Below, piece by piece: positions 1-9,268 of a stretch of 59,617 bases of DNA. Origin of the DNA: CAKXIK01 sp050947015 (lineage in GTDB: Bacteria > Bacillota > Clostridia > Oscillospirales > Acutalibacteraceae); assembly GCA_050947015.1 (NCBI GenBank), contig JBMNVT010000014.1, forward strand, positions 1 to 59,617, given 5' to 3'. A program made the position numbers and the translations under genes. Numbering within the stretch: position 1 is the first letter of the stretch; every line of letters begins with the position of its first letter. The notes under the pieces are model-generated. The model was not told where the DNA came from, did not search any database, and saw nothing but the letters and a program-made list of their open reading frames with translations.

Positions 1-152
1 AGACAGCTCGCTGTCTGGCAAAGGCATTACAACAATTTTCCCATGCGTCCTCTCAACTGGATCTCTCCCAAAGCTGTCCTATTTTCTTTCCCTAATGTGT
101 AACACATCATTGACAAACCTACAGGTTCCAGGAGAACGATCGATTTATTGGC
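1..152. other. Leading intergenic segment, no gene seen
   Basis: No convincing coding frame is visible. Bases 1-16 form an inverted repeat (AGACAG, CTCG loop, CTGTCT) that could be the stem of a terminator belonging to a gene left of the window. The rest is upstream DNA of the LCP gene. Confidence 0.4.
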
Positions 153-181
153 TTGCACAGTAGTTTGGGATATGCTACAAT
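153..181 (+). promoter_or_regulatory. Sigma-A promoter for the LCP gene
   Basis: A -35 box TTGCAC (153-158) and a -10 box TACAAT (176-181) are separated by 17 bases. An AT-rich stretch follows, and the LCP ribosome binding site lies about 70 bases downstream. Confidence 0.65.
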
Positions 182-265
182 ATAATAATAATTTGCCAAT
201 TTTACGCTTTCCCTGTCGAATCGATCTTTCCGCGCGCCATTTTTCTGCAAAAGGGGCTGAACTGT

Positions 266-1429
266 TTGGCAAAGCACGCACAAAAGCCTGAATCGAAAAA
301 GCATTTTCAAAGCAATGAGAAAAAAAGACGACGCCGGAATACAAAAAGAACGCCTGCCGGCAGAATTGCCCTGCGCGTGTTCTCTGTTTTGCTTTCGGTC
401 GCTTTTCTGACGACCGGCTGTGGCATCTTGTATGTCCGCGGGCTGCTCAACCGCATTGACCGCACGGAGTTCACCGGGTATTCCAGCTTTTCTTATGCGG
501 AGAATATTCCGGTCTATTCGGACAATGAATGGGCGGCTTCCGAGGGGGAAAGCGGCGTGACTGTGGAACAGAACGAGCAGAATGTGAACGCGGCACATGG
601 AGGTTACAACGAAGCGCAACAGATCAGCGTTTTAAACGACGCCGACGTTCAGAATATCCTGCTGATTGGAACTGACCGCGGCGGAATCGGCGATACGACG
701 ATGATTGTTTCCATCAACCGCCGGACGAAAAAGATTCATCTGACGTCGTTGATGCGCGCCATGTATGTCAAAATTCCGGATCATCAGTGGTTTATGTTTA
801 ATCACGCTTATGCCTGGGGAGGACCCAAACTTGTTCTGCAGACGATTGAGAACAACTTCCGGGTTCGGGTGGATGATTATGTGGTTGTAAATTTTAACAA
901 TTTTCCAAAGGTGATCGATCTGATGGGAGGGATCGATCTCACGCTGACAAGGTCAGAAGCGGCGTATCTGACAAATAACGGAGAATGCCCCGGCAGTTTT
1001 CAGGCGGGCAAGGCACACCTGAACGGCCGTCAGGCGCTTGCGTACGCCAGAATGCGCAAGAGCGACAGCGGCGACAGCGATTTCAGCAGGACAAACCGGC
1101 AGCGCAATGTGGTTCAGGCGCTGATCGGCAGGGCGACCTCTATGGGGGTTGGGCAGCTCAACCAGTTGGCGATGAATCTGATGCCGATGATCAATACCAG
1201 TCTTTCCGACGGGGAGATCCTTTCGCTTGCCGCAGGAGCGCCTTCGCTGGTCCAATACCCAATTTCGCAAAAAATGATCCCGGTGGAAAACGACACGACC
1301 GGCGGCGCAGCGGCTACATATTATGGCAGAATGTTTGTGCGCTACCCGAATGCAAGCTTTAACGTGGAGGTTTATCAGGTTAATTTCAAAAAAAATGTTC
1401 AGGCGCTGCAGGAGTTTATTTTAAGCTAA
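266..1429 (+). CDS. LytR-CpsA-Psr (LCP) family cell-wall protein
   Basis: 387 residues. LCP enzymes are membrane-anchored and transfer undecaprenyl-linked polymers such as teichoic acids or capsule to peptidoglycan. A basic N-terminus (residues 1-35, many Lys/Arg) precedes one membrane segment at about 37-58. The extracellular LCP domain covers about 125-330, beginning at NILLIGTDRGG and continuing with the conserved arginines in RTKKIHLTSLMR and ALAYARMRK. The start is TTG at 266, because AAGGGG lies 9 bases upstream and the basic tail runs from there. It is followed by its own terminator, so it appears monocistronic. The polymer it transfers cannot be told from sequence. The family call is firm. 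Confidence 0.9.
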   Translation: MAKHAQKPESKKHFQSNEKKRRRRNTKRTPAGRIALRVFSVLLSVAFLTTGCGILYVRGLLNRIDRTEFTGYSSFSYAENIPVYSDNEWAASEGESGVTVEQNEQNVNAAHGGYNEAQQISVLNDADVQNILLIGTDRGGIGDTTMIVSINRRTKKIHLTSLMRAMYVKIPDHQWFMFNHAYAWGGPKLVLQTIENNFRVRVDDYVVVNFNNFPKVIDLMGGIDLTLTRSEAAYLTNNGECPGSFQAGKAHLNGRQALAYARMRKSDSGDSDFSRTNRQRNVVQALIGRATSMGVGQLNQLAMNLMPMINTSLSDGEILSLAAGAPSLVQYPISQKMIPVENDTTGGAAATYYGRMFVRYPNASFNVEVYQVNFKKNVQALQEFILS

Positions 1430-1444
1430 TGTAAAGCGTCGTTT

Positions 1445-1480
1445 GCAGCTGTTTTTCCCCGGAAAGACGGCTGCTTTTTT
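1445..1480 (+). terminator. Intrinsic terminator after the LCP gene
   Basis: A 9-bp stem (GCAGCTGTT paired with GACGGCTGC, some G-U pairs) is followed directly by TTTTTT. Confidence 0.7.
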
Positions 1481-1506
1481 GTCTGTGTGCCTTGTGCAAA
1501 GAAAAG

Positions 1507-1535
1507 TTGACGAACTGCGCGAAGTATTTTATAAT
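1507..1535 (+). promoter_or_regulatory. Sigma-A promoter for the lipoprotein gene
   Basis: TTGACG (1507-1512), 17-base spacer, TATAAT (1530-1535). It lies inside the longest open frame upstream of the lipoprotein, which supports the internal start at 1653. Confidence 0.75.
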
Positions 1536-1652
1536 TTAGTTATCTTTTTATCTGAATTACAGTTTTCCGCTGTGGGTTTCGCGGAGGGATCCAAAGCCAG
1601 AAAACACCTTTGCCAGGCGTTTGTTCGCAGAAAGGAACGGGTCACGATTGTT

Positions 1653-3506
1653 ATGAAACAGAAAAGGTGCCTGTTTGCGCTGTTTTTTATATTTGTGCTG
1701 GCGGCGATTCTGGCCGGTTGTTCTTCGCCGCTGGAAACGGAGCTTTCCATCGATCGCGGTTTTTCCGGCCGGCGCGTAATGACCTGTTCGTTTACGCAGC
1801 GCCAGCTTGACACAACCGGAATGACGCTTTCACAGCTGCTGCAGCAAAGCTGCCCGGACGAGCTTGCCTGGTCGGTGGAGGACGCAGAGGACGGAGAACG
1901 CTGCACGCTGGTATTGGAGTTTTCATCCCGGCAGGAGTATCTGCAAAAAGTTACTGCGCTGCTGAACGCCGGCACCCGCCGCGACCCTGAATACCAGCGC
2001 AAGCCCTTTGTTCTCTACTCTACGCCGGACACCATCCTCACCAGCGGCTGCCGGCTCCGGGAGGATTTCACCAGCGCAGACCTGTTGGAATGGCTGATCG
2101 ATGCTTTTGACGATGCATCCGGCCGGCCGAGCGGGATCATTTTTGAATTTACCCGCAACGAGGTGATAACGGACGGCGGACAGCCGGTTTCTGTTCCCAA
2201 ATTGATCGATTTGAATTCACTGAATGCCGAAGCGGTCAGCCGGATTGAAATAGAAACCAGACAGAACGAGGACAGCAATCGTTTTTCTCGTGTGATCCGC
2301 ATTGTTTTTCCGGAGCATACTGCGGATGCTCTGGGTACCGCTCTGACCGATTTTTTGCGCGACAGCCTGCCGGAGGGGGCAAAAGCTGTCTGGACGGAAG
2401 GCGACAGCGAAAGGATTTACACCGCCGTGTTTTCCGCAGCAGAACTTGATGCGCTGCAGACCGCAACTCAAACCTTTTTTCGTTCAGGGCAGGCAAACCT
2501 GCAGCAAACGCAGCTGAACGAGGCTTCCTCGCCAACGGTTGACGAACGCGCCGTGGAGGAATCCATAGATTTGTCCGGCTTTTTTTCGGAAGGAGAAAGC
2601 ACCGATGTTTTTTATTCCTTTACGGTAAACGAGCACACCCAGCTGCTGCAGGGCAGCGTTTACGGCACCGGTGAATGGGTGAAAAGTGACAAAATCAAAG
2701 ATCATCGAGTCTTTACCTATGAAGGAAATGAGGATGTAGTGCGGTTGCGTCTGGTAATTTCGGAAACACACCTGATCGATTCTATCGATGTTTCCATGCA
2801 GCAGAACGACGATGGCACCTTTACCCGGGAACTGGCGTTTCGGTTTGACACTGAAAAAAGTCATAACGGCGCGGCATACTGCGAGCGCTATTTTAATCGG
2901 ATCAATTCCACAGCGGCCACCGCGGCTGTTTCACAAGACGGAAAGCAGGAGATTTGTACGCTTTCCATGCAGGGGACGACTGTTCAGCTGACAGAAATCA
3001 GTTCCAGACTGTTTGGCGAAAAAAATGTGATCTCCTTTGCGGAAACACAATCTACGTTTTCACTTAAAAATTACCTGCTGTTTCGAGACGACATTGCGAT
3101 CTCTCACATCTTGGGCGGCACAAACAACCCTACGCCGCTCAATTACACGCTGACGCTGAATGCAGAAGAGGCAAAAAGATTTCCGTCGCTCGAATATTCG
3201 GAATATGGCCGTCAGCGCAAGCTGAAAGATCCCGACCAGACCGGGGTGTTTTCGTTTTCGGTGGGAGCTGCTGAAACCAATGTCGCTTACGACGGTTCCT
3301 CCTATAATATTGGCGGCGTAATTGTGTTGATCCTTCTTTCTTTGCTGATTGTTGTGCTGTTGGTCGGCGTGTTTCTTTTGCTGCTCCGTACAGGACGGGA
3401 TCCATGGTTTGACGACCCAGAACACTGCAGCTGTGCCAGGGACGAAGCAAGGCGCCATCGTGAGGATGTCTTCCGACGCCGTGAAGAACGCCGCAATCGT
3501 CCGTAA
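1653..3506 (+). CDS. Large predicted lipoprotein with a C-terminal membrane helix
   Basis: 617 residues, family not recognised. Residues 1-22 are a signal peptide ending in the lipobox LAGC, with Cys23 as the lipidation site. The middle is rich in Ser, Thr, Asp and Glu. At least two stretches look like repeats of one beta-rich fold, for example around VMTCSFTQRQLDTTGM and DVFYSFTVNEHTQLLQG. Near the C-terminus (about residues 571-598) there is a strong membrane helix, then an Arg-rich tail rich in Cys, His and Asp. Lipid anchor plus C-terminal helix is an unusual combination. ATG 1653 was chosen because the signal peptide begins there, AAAGGAACGG precedes it, and the promoter lies inside the longer open frame. 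The function is unknown. Confidence 0.75.
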   Translation: MKQKRCLFALFFIFVLAAILAGCSSPLETELSIDRGFSGRRVMTCSFTQRQLDTTGMTLSQLLQQSCPDELAWSVEDAEDGERCTLVLEFSSRQEYLQKVTALLNAGTRRDPEYQRKPFVLYSTPDTILTSGCRLREDFTSADLLEWLIDAFDDASGRPSGIIFEFTRNEVITDGGQPVSVPKLIDLNSLNAEAVSRIEIETRQNEDSNRFSRVIRIVFPEHTADALGTALTDFLRDSLPEGAKAVWTEGDSERIYTAVFSAAELDALQTATQTFFRSGQANLQQTQLNEASSPTVDERAVEESIDLSGFFSEGESTDVFYSFTVNEHTQLLQGSVYGTGEWVKSDKIKDHRVFTYEGNEDVVRLRLVISETHLIDSIDVSMQQNDDGTFTRELAFRFDTEKSHNGAAYCERYFNRINSTAATAAVSQDGKQEICTLSMQGTTVQLTEISSRLFGEKNVISFAETQSTFSLKNYLLFRDDIAISHILGGTNNPTPLNYTLTLNAEEAKRFPSLEYSEYGRQRKLKDPDQTGVFSFSVGAAETNVAYDGSSYNIGGVIVLILLSLLIVVLLVGVFLLLLRTGRDPWFDDPEHCSCARDEARRHREDVFRRREERRNRP

Positions 3507-3624
3507 TATTTTAGAAGGCCGGCAACTCCATCCGGGCAAATGCCGCCTTCCGTTTGCGTTGCCTGTTCGGTGTCCGGTTCGGTGTTACTTCAGGCAGAAT
3601 CCCGTTGGCACCGATAACAAAGCA

Positions 3625-3675
3625 CAAAAAACCGGCCGTGATGCTGACTGAAAAGTCAATTCGCGGTCGGTTTTA
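3625..3675. terminator. Probable bidirectional terminator between convergent genes
   Basis: AAAAAACCGGCCG pairs with CGCGGTCGGTTTT across a loop of about 22 bases. A-runs and T-runs on opposite sides would serve both the lipoprotein gene and the minus-strand WYL gene. Confidence 0.5.
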
Positions 3676-3742
3676 CATTTGTTCTTCATTTGAAGCTGAA
3701 AAGGGAGAAACTCTGACCTTTGAAACGCGGGCGGCAGCACCA

Positions 3743-4735
3743 TTAACGTGGAGCGTGCCTTTTTTGTGCCGCGGCAAGCATCTGCGCGTACTGCTCCCGA
3801 ACTTCCGGCGGAGAAACAATTTCACAGTCCGCGCCCAGCCCAAACAGCCATCCGAAAAACTGCGGGCTTACCTGCACCGTAACGGTGCTTTCAAACATAC
3901 CGCCCTCCCGAGGAACAATCGGCACATCCTTGCCGAACCAGTCGATCATGACACCAACCAGCGATTCCGGCATTCGAAGCCGAATGGTGCGCTCTTGGCC
4001 GCTGTACATACCAAACAGCTTTTTGGAATAGATACCCATGTCAAACCGCTCAAATTCCGCCTTGCCCACGCGTGGGGAACGGCTCAGCTGAATGCCGTTC
4101 ATTTTATCTACACGGAAGTGCTTGATTTTCTGCGCATCCGCGTCAAAGGCGATCATATAGTAATTTTCATCATTCCAGGCGAGCGCATAAGGGCTTACGG
4201 TATATCTGCGGCCGTCGTGACGAAACTGTTTCTTTTTTTCCACGGTATATTCGAAATACCGGAACGAGATCTGTACGCCGGTGTTGATTGCGGTGTTAAT
4301 TTCGTCCACATTGTAAAGAATACTTTCGTTCATGGTCTTAATGCGGTTTGCAACATAGACCTGATGCTGCAGCAACTGCGCTTCGTGTGCGCTTGCAAGC
4401 GTTTCCAGCTTCCGAATCAACTGCATGCTTTTTTTTGTAGTGATGAATTTAGAGGCCTGAACCGCGTCTACCAGCAATTTCAACTCTGCGAGCTCAAATT
4501 CGCGCTGGCCGACAAAGTAGCCGCCGCTGCGCCCTTTGCGGCACTGAACGTCGATGCCGCTTTGCCGCAGCATTTCCAGATCGTCATAAATGGCTTTCCG
4601 TTCCGCTTCCACCCCGCAGGCCGCCAGCTGTTCCACCAGCTGTTCTGCGCTCAGCGGGTGCGACTCGTCCGTTTTGCGCAGAAGAATTTCCCGCAGACAA
4701 AGAAGTTTCATTTTCTGGTTTCCGCTCTTAGCCAT
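3743..4735 (-). CDS. WYL-domain transcriptional regulator
   Basis: 330 residues. Residues 1-65 form a winged helix-turn-helix of the HTH_11 type (ending in RKAIYDDLEMLRQSGIDV). The central WYL domain covers about 140-225 (SFRYFEYTVEKKKQFRHDG, then YTVSPYALAWNDENYYMIA). A C-terminal WCX-like extension follows. WYL domains generally sense a ligand, in some cases nucleic acid, and control transcription. The start is ATG at 4735, with its own promoter about 75 bases upstream. It is convergent with the lipoprotein gene and separated from the MFS gene by about 200 bases. The target is unknown. Confidence 0.88.
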   Translation of the reverse strand: MAKSGNQKMKLLCLREILLRKTDESHPLSAEQLVEQLAACGVEAERKAIYDDLEMLRQSGIDVQCRKGRSGGYFVGQREFELAELKLLVDAVQASKFITTKKSMQLIRKLETLASAHEAQLLQHQVYVANRIKTMNESILYNVDEINTAINTGVQISFRYFEYTVEKKKQFRHDGRRYTVSPYALAWNDENYYMIAFDADAQKIKHFRVDKMNGIQLSRSPRVGKAEFERFDMGIYSKKLFGMYSGQERTIRLRMPESLVGVMIDWFGKDVPIVPREGGMFESTVTVQVSPQFFGWLFGLGADCEIVSPPEVREQYAQMLAAAQKRHAPR

Positions 4736-4811
4736 GGCAGGCGCCTCACTTTCTTCAAATCCGACTGAAAAAATGTGCAGGAGACGGGAGAATCGGTTAC
4801 CTTATTCTTTT

Positions 4812-4840
4812 ATTTTATCGCGTTTGCAAGGGAATTGCAA
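4812..4840 (-). promoter_or_regulatory. Sigma-A promoter for the WYL regulator
   Basis: Read on the minus strand: TTGCAA (4835-4840), 17-base spacer, TAAAAT (4812-4817). Confidence 0.6.
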
Positions 4841-4938
4841 TAAAAACCGCGCTGTGAGGTTTTGAGGTTGAAACGTTTCTCTCTCTTTCATCTTTTCAGT
4901 GGTTGTGTGTGGCAGCCGGTTCCGGTACAAGCCGTTTG

Positions 4939-6180
4939 TTATACGTCCTTCCGGGTTTCCTTCCTGTAGTTTTTGACGTAGAGAACGGTTGCAAGAAGCG
5001 GAAACACAATAGCCGAGGTCAGGCCAATTTTCATGGAGAGCTGCTCCGTCGTCAGCTGAAGAGCGGCAGATAAGTTTTGTACGCTTTCGTTTGTCATGGC
5101 GAAATCCACAACGGTTCCGACCACTTGCGGTCCAATAGCTCCGCCAAGGTCGCCGCCCGCAGCCATCAGCGCGAATACAGCCACGCCTGCGGCGGGGAAT
5201 TTGTCAGATGCCATAATCAGGCTGCCCGGCCAGAGCATGGCTGTGCATAAGCCGGTCATTGCGCATGAAACAAGGCCGACCAGAGGAACGGTGGAAACCG
5301 CCGCGGCAAGATAACACACGGTGGCCCCTGCCGCGCTGACAGCCAATACCTTATAAATGTTTTTGCCGTATTTGGAATAAAGCGTTCTGCCGAGGCCGAG
5401 CGTTGCAGCAAACACGGCAACGCCGCAGACGTCGCCCCAAACCTTCGGAATTCCCAAGGCCTGTTCAAGGTAGCTGGAGCTCCATTGCGACATGGTGCAT
5501 TCGCTTGCTCCGCCAAGAAAAATGCATAGAAAACAGATAATGAAATCCTTCTGTCTGAGGAGCAAAAAAACATTGGAAGCCTTTTCGGGCGTTGCAAGCG
5601 TGGGAACTTTCGATTTGAAGAACAAAATGCAGGACAGGCACGGTACCGCCATCCATGCCAAAGCAATCCATTGCCAGCGTTCCTTTCCAAATGCCGAAAG
5701 AAGCAGCGTGTTGACGATCACAACGGCCACAACGCCCCATGCATAAATGGAATGCAACTTGCTCATTTCCCGTTCCGGGTGCTCCGAGGGCAGCGCGGCA
5801 ATCACCGGGCTAATCAATACTTCCGCAAGCCCGCCGGATGCCGCGAAGATTACTGTTCCGGCAACGAGGCCGGCATAAACCGCGCCCGGAAACAAAAGCG
5901 GAAAAACAGCGTAAACAAAGAGACCGAGGGCAGTCAGAGCAGGGGTGAGCTTTACCATTGCGGCAATATTGAATTTATGGGAGTAGAAAGAAAAAATCAG
6001 ATCGACAGCAAGCTGTGTGCAAAAGTTGATGAGCACAAGCGCGCCGAGCATGGAAAATGAAATCCGGTAGAGGCTCCGAAAGGTAAGAAACAAGAGAGGA
6101 GAAAGGGTACTTACCACCGACATGGAAATATTGACCATATAGCAGGCGTATTTTATTTGGCCGTAACTGTTTTTTGCCAT
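4939..6180 (-). CDS. Major facilitator superfamily transporter
   Basis: 413 residues with about 12 hydrophobic segments, a typical MFS length. The layout resembles the FucP/YfkF-like sugar permease branch: GAIGPQVVGTVVDFA in the second half and a sparse central loop around residues 190-215. The ORF is open far upstream, but the protein starts at MAKNSYGQIKYACY (ATG 6180), where hydrophobicity begins and just downstream of a promoter. The gene is divergent from the decarboxylase-like gene, and their promoters lie in the shared 240-bp interval. The substrate is not evident, although sugars or sugar-like compounds would fit the branch. Confidence 0.8.
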   Translation of the reverse strand: MAKNSYGQIKYACYMVNISMSVVSTLSPLLFLTFRSLYRISFSMLGALVLINFCTQLAVDLIFSFYSHKFNIAAMVKLTPALTALGLFVYAVFPLLFPGAVYAGLVAGTVIFAASGGLAEVLISPVIAALPSEHPEREMSKLHSIYAWGVVAVVIVNTLLLSAFGKERWQWIALAWMAVPCLSCILFFKSKVPTLATPEKASNVFLLLRQKDFIICFLCIFLGGASECTMSQWSSSYLEQALGIPKVWGDVCGVAVFAATLGLGRTLYSKYGKNIYKVLAVSAAGATVCYLAAAVSTVPLVGLVSCAMTGLCTAMLWPGSLIMASDKFPAAGVAVFALMAAGGDLGGAIGPQVVGTVVDFAMTNESVQNLSAALQLTTEQLSMKIGLTSAIVFPLLATVLYVKNYRKETRKDV

Positions 6181-6242
6181 TTTCAAGATGCTCCCACTGC
6201 AAAATTTCCGTTCAGAAACGGAGTGCTGAACATGATATGCGT

Positions 6243-6271
6243 ATGATATCATTTGTTTTTGCCATTCGCAA
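6243..6271 (-). promoter_or_regulatory. Sigma-A promoter for the MFS gene
   Basis: On the minus strand TTGCGA (6266-6271), 17-base spacer, TATCAT (6243-6248). Confidence 0.55.
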
Positions 6272-6309
6272 GAAAAGCAATACACATTGCAGATTTGGCA
6301 CGACGGCGC

Positions 6310-6338
6310 TTGCCATCCGGCAAGGCATATGCTACACT
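6310..6338 (+). promoter_or_regulatory. Sigma-A promoter for the decarboxylase-like gene
   Basis: TTGCCA (6310-6315), 17-base spacer, TACACT (6333-6338). It is divergent from the MFS promoter 40 bases away. Confidence 0.55.
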
Positions 6339-6417
6339 GAAGAGGAAAAACCGGAGCGGCGCAAACCGGCAGACAGAGCAACGGTATGCCGCAAAGAATA
6401 AAAACGGGGGCGTTGGT

Positions 6418-7806
6418 ACGGAAACACCGATCGTGGATTTTGTAAAAGAATATGCGGAAAGCGGTATTACCCGACTGCATATGCCCGGCCACAAAGGGCA
6501 GCCGCTGCTGGGGCCGGAGCCGTTGGATCTGACCGAAATTTCCGGTGCGGATTCGCTGTATGAAGCCGACGGAATCATTGCGCAGAGCGAGCAGAATGCG
6601 GCGAAACTGTTCGGCGCGGCACACACCTTTTATTCCGCGGAAGGCTCGTCGCTTTGTATCCGCGCAATGCTGCGGATTGCGGCGCAGCTTTCCGGGCGGG
6701 AGCACCCGGTTATTCTGGCTGCGCGCAACGTGCACCGGTCGTTTGTTTATGCATGCGCTTTGCTCGGGCTGAAAGCGGAATGGATATTTCCGGCCGGTGG
6801 GGGCGATTCGCTTTGCAGCTGCCCTGTTCTTCCAGCACAACTGCAAAGCAGGCTGGAGCGTTTTAGGGAATCCGGCCGGGAAATGCCCGCGGCGGTCTAT
6901 CTGACGACGCCGGATTACCTTGGCGGCCAGCAGCCGGTTGCGGAGTTGGCGACAGTCTGCAAAAAATTTGGCGTACCGCTGCTAATTGATAACGCGCACG
7001 GCGCTTATCTGAAGTTCCTGCCCGATGCAAAAGGACAAACGCGCCACCCGATGGACTGCGGCGCCTCCATGTGCTGCGATTCGGCGCATAAAACGCTTCC
7101 AGTTTTAACAGGCGGGGCGTATCTGCACCTTTCGGCAGGTCTTTCGGAAAACGCCGCTGTGATTGCTCGCGGAGCAATGGCGCTTTTCGGCTCCACCAGC
7201 CCGTCCTATCTGATTCTTCAATCGCTCGACCGGTGTAACGCGCTGTTGGCGGACGATTATTCCGTGCGTCTGGCCGAATGCGCCGAACGTGTTGCGCAGC
7301 TGCGCGGTGAGCTGACCCGCCGCGGCTGCGCGGTGCTGCAGACGGAACCGCTCAAGCTTGTGCTGGACGGACGAGAAACCTGCGGCGGAGGGTTTGCCGT
7401 TGCACAGCGTCTGAAAGAATTCCGCGTGGAGTGTGAATTCTGCGACAGGGATTTTGCGGTGCTGATGTTTTCACCGCAAAACACGCGGCGCGATTATGAA
7501 CGTGTTGCAGCAGCCTTTGCCGAGCCGCTTGCACCGCGAAAAACGCCGCAAGAGCCGTTTCCGGGAATTTTGCCCCTGCCGGCTGCAGTGCCGATTCGCC
7601 GGGCTGTGCTTGCCCCGCAGGAAACGGTTCTGCTGGAGCAGGCACAAGGCCGTGTGTGCGCTGCGCCACTGGTGGCCTGCCCGCCCGCAATTCCCATTGC
7701 CGTCAGCGGCGAAGTTCTGACGAAAAATGCCCTGTGCCTGATGCGCTATTACGGTATTTCATCCATCGCCGTTGTGCGCGAAACATTATGGAAGGAAGAG
7801 CGCTGA
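6418..7806 (+). CDS. Orn/Lys/Arg decarboxylase-like PLP enzyme
   Basis: 462 residues. The fold is the fold-type I PLP decarboxylase seen in Firmicute arginine/lysine/ornithine decarboxylases, cytosolic and linked to polyamine synthesis. Visible marks are RLHMPGHKG at residues 19-27, HGAY at about 194-197 and the PLP-binding SAHK with Lys225. A shorter C-terminal domain follows (PFPGILPLPAAVPIRR). Family members begin a few residues before PIxDFVKxYAES, which places the start at 6418, but that codon is ACG. A GGGGG ribosome binding site lies 7 bases upstream of it. The next usual start, GTG at 6433, would trim the conserved N-terminus. The exact substrate is undetermined. Confidence 0.83.
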   Translation, partial: TETPIVDFVKEYAESGITRLHMPGHKGQPLLGPEPLDLTEISGADSLYEADGIIAQSEQNAAKLFGAAHTFYSAEGSSLCIRAMLRIAAQLSGREHPVILAARNVHRSFVYACALLGLKAEWIFPAGGGDSLCSCPVLPAQLQSRLERFRESGREMPAAVYLTTPDYLGGQQPVAELATVCKKFGVPLLIDNAHGAYLKFLPDAKGQTRHPMDCGASMCCDSAHKTLPVLTGGAYLHLSAGLSENAAVIARGAMALFGSTSPSYLILQSLDRCNALLADDYSVRLAECAERVAQLRGELTRRGCAVLQTEPLKLVLDGRETCGGGFAVAQRLKEFRVECEFCDRDFAVLMFSPQNTRRDYERVAAAFAEPLAPRKTPQEPFPGILPLPAAVPIRRAVLAPQETVLLEQAQGRVCAAPLVACPPAIPIAVSGEVLTKNALCLMRYYGISSIAVVRETLWKEER

Positions 7807-7839
7807 AATACAAACGCTCATTGGAAAACAATTTGAAAA

Positions 7840-7887
7840 CAGCACTTTCAACTTCAGAATAAAAGCTGCAGCTGGAGGTGCTGTTTT
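7840..7887 (+). terminator. Probable terminator after the decarboxylase-like gene
   Basis: CAGCACTTTCAAC pairs with GCTGGAGGTGCTG (several G-U pairs) and is followed by TTTT. It lies in the 148-bp gap between convergent genes. Confidence 0.45.
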
Positions 7888-7954
7888 GTCAAAAAAGTAT
7901 TGGGACAATACTGCGTTGAGTCAAAAGACGGAGCAGGAAAAACCGTGCCGCGCG

Positions 7955-9268
7955 TTATTTCAGGAACAGTTCGATGACCGGCACAATCACCGGAGGTTTG
8001 ACCGCGGGCAGATTCAACACCAGCAGGTCGTCGGCCTGCGTCCGACCCTCGCTGAAGTGCTCCACATTATTTTCCGAAAAACGGATTTCGCTGGCATCGT
8101 GCAAAAACTGAGCGTATTCCACCTTGCCGGCAAAGCCCGGCAGTTCAAGAAACGCGTAAGGGTATTGAAATAGATGAACATAAAGCCGCTTGCCGTCCTC
8201 ACTTTGTGTCAGACGGCAGCCGTTCGGAGCTTTGAATTCCGGTTCTGCCATTGTGCAGCCGTAAATGGAGCGGCTGTTGAATTTCATCCAGTCGGCAAAC
8301 GTCTGCAGCGCTGCCTGTGCCCGGTAATCGAAGCAGCCGCGCGCCGTCGGGCCAACATTCATCAGCAGGTTTCCGCCCAGAGAAACCGTCTGCACCAGCA
8401 TCTGAATCAGCATCTCCGGCGATTTCCAGCTGGCTTCGTCGCGGTAATAACCCCACGAGCCGGAAAAGGTCTGGCAGGCCTCCCAAGTGACAAGCTCTCC
8501 GGTTTCCTTGTGGGTCAACCACGCCTGCGGCTGATACTGTTCCGGCGTCCAAAGATCCTGCTCAATCCCGGTTCGGTTGTCGATGATAATACCCGGCTGC
8601 AGGCTGCGGGCGGTGGCAATCAGCTTTTCGGCTTCCCAGTCGTCCTTGCCTTTTCCGCGCAGCCAGGGCTTTTCCGGCGGATTGTTGTCCGGATAGGAAA
8701 AATCGAACCACAGAATATCGATTTTCCCGTAGTTAGTCAGCAGCTCCGTAACCTGATCGCGCATATATTGGGCATAACGGCGCATGTCACGTCCGCAGTT
8801 CATTTCCGGAACATTTTCATCGTCGCGCCGCGGGTGCAGCGGGTCAATCGGAAAATCGGGATGGTGCCAGTCAATCAGTGAATAGTAAAAACCGATTTTC
8901 AGCCCTTCTGCACGGAAGGCGTCCACATATTCGCGCACCAGATCACGTCCGGCCGGGGTGTTGGTGCATTTGTAGTCGGTATACTTCGAATCGAACAGGC
9001 AGAATCCTTCGTGGTGCTTTGTTGTCAGCACCGCGTACTTCATTCCGGCGGCTTTTGCCTGCCGTGCCCATTCCCTTGCATCGTAGAGATCAGGATCAAA
9101 ATGGCGGAAATATCGCTCGTAAACGTCCTCCGGAGTTTTTTCGTAAGATTTCACCCATTCATGACGCGCCGGGAGCGCGTAAAGTCCCCAGTGAATAAAC
9201 ATACCGAAACGGTCGTGGCGAAACCACTCAGTATCCCCCGGGGTTTTTCTGGTTTGATAACTGGACAT
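7955..9268 (-). CDS. Alpha-L-fucosidase, GH29 family
   Basis: 437 residues. GH29 enzymes remove L-fucose from glycans. The catalytic TIM barrel occupies about residues 10-330, starting with WFRHDRFGMFIHWGLY, a hallmark of the family. TTKHHEGFCLF and the nucleophile strand KIDILWFDFSYPD are also present. A short C-terminal beta domain follows. There is no signal peptide, so the enzyme should act in the cytoplasm on imported oligosaccharides. ATG 9268 follows AAAGGAGGCAGCTGG, an excellent ribosome binding site. With nanE further on, it suggests growth on host-type glycans, which is an inference. Confidence 0.92.
   Translation of the reverse strand: MSSYQTRKTPGDTEWFRHDRFGMFIHWGLYALPARHEWVKSYEKTPEDVYERYFRHFDPDLYDAREWARQAKAAGMKYAVLTTKHHEGFCLFDSKYTDYKCTNTPAGRDLVREYVDAFRAEGLKIGFYYSLIDWHHPDFPIDPLHPRRDDENVPEMNCGRDMRRYAQYMRDQVTELLTNYGKIDILWFDFSYPDNNPPEKPWLRGKGKDDWEAEKLIATARSLQPGIIIDNRTGIEQDLWTPEQYQPQAWLTHKETGELVTWEACQTFSGSWGYYRDEASWKSPEMLIQMLVQTVSLGGNLLMNVGPTARGCFDYRAQAALQTFADWMKFNSRSIYGCTMAEPEFKAPNGCRLTQSEDGKRLYVHLFQYPYAFLELPGFAGKVEYAQFLHDASEIRFSENNVEHFSEGRTQADDLLVLNLPAVKPPVIVPVIELFLK

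Noticed and set aside
1443..1652. N-terminal extension of the lipoprotein frame
   Set aside because: It contains the preceding terminator and the gene's own promoter, and would bury the signal peptide.
3554..4768. A 404-codon plus-strand frame opposite the WYL regulator
   Set aside because: Its composition is His/Phe/Arg-rich without recognisable motifs, and the WYL protein on the other strand is convincing.
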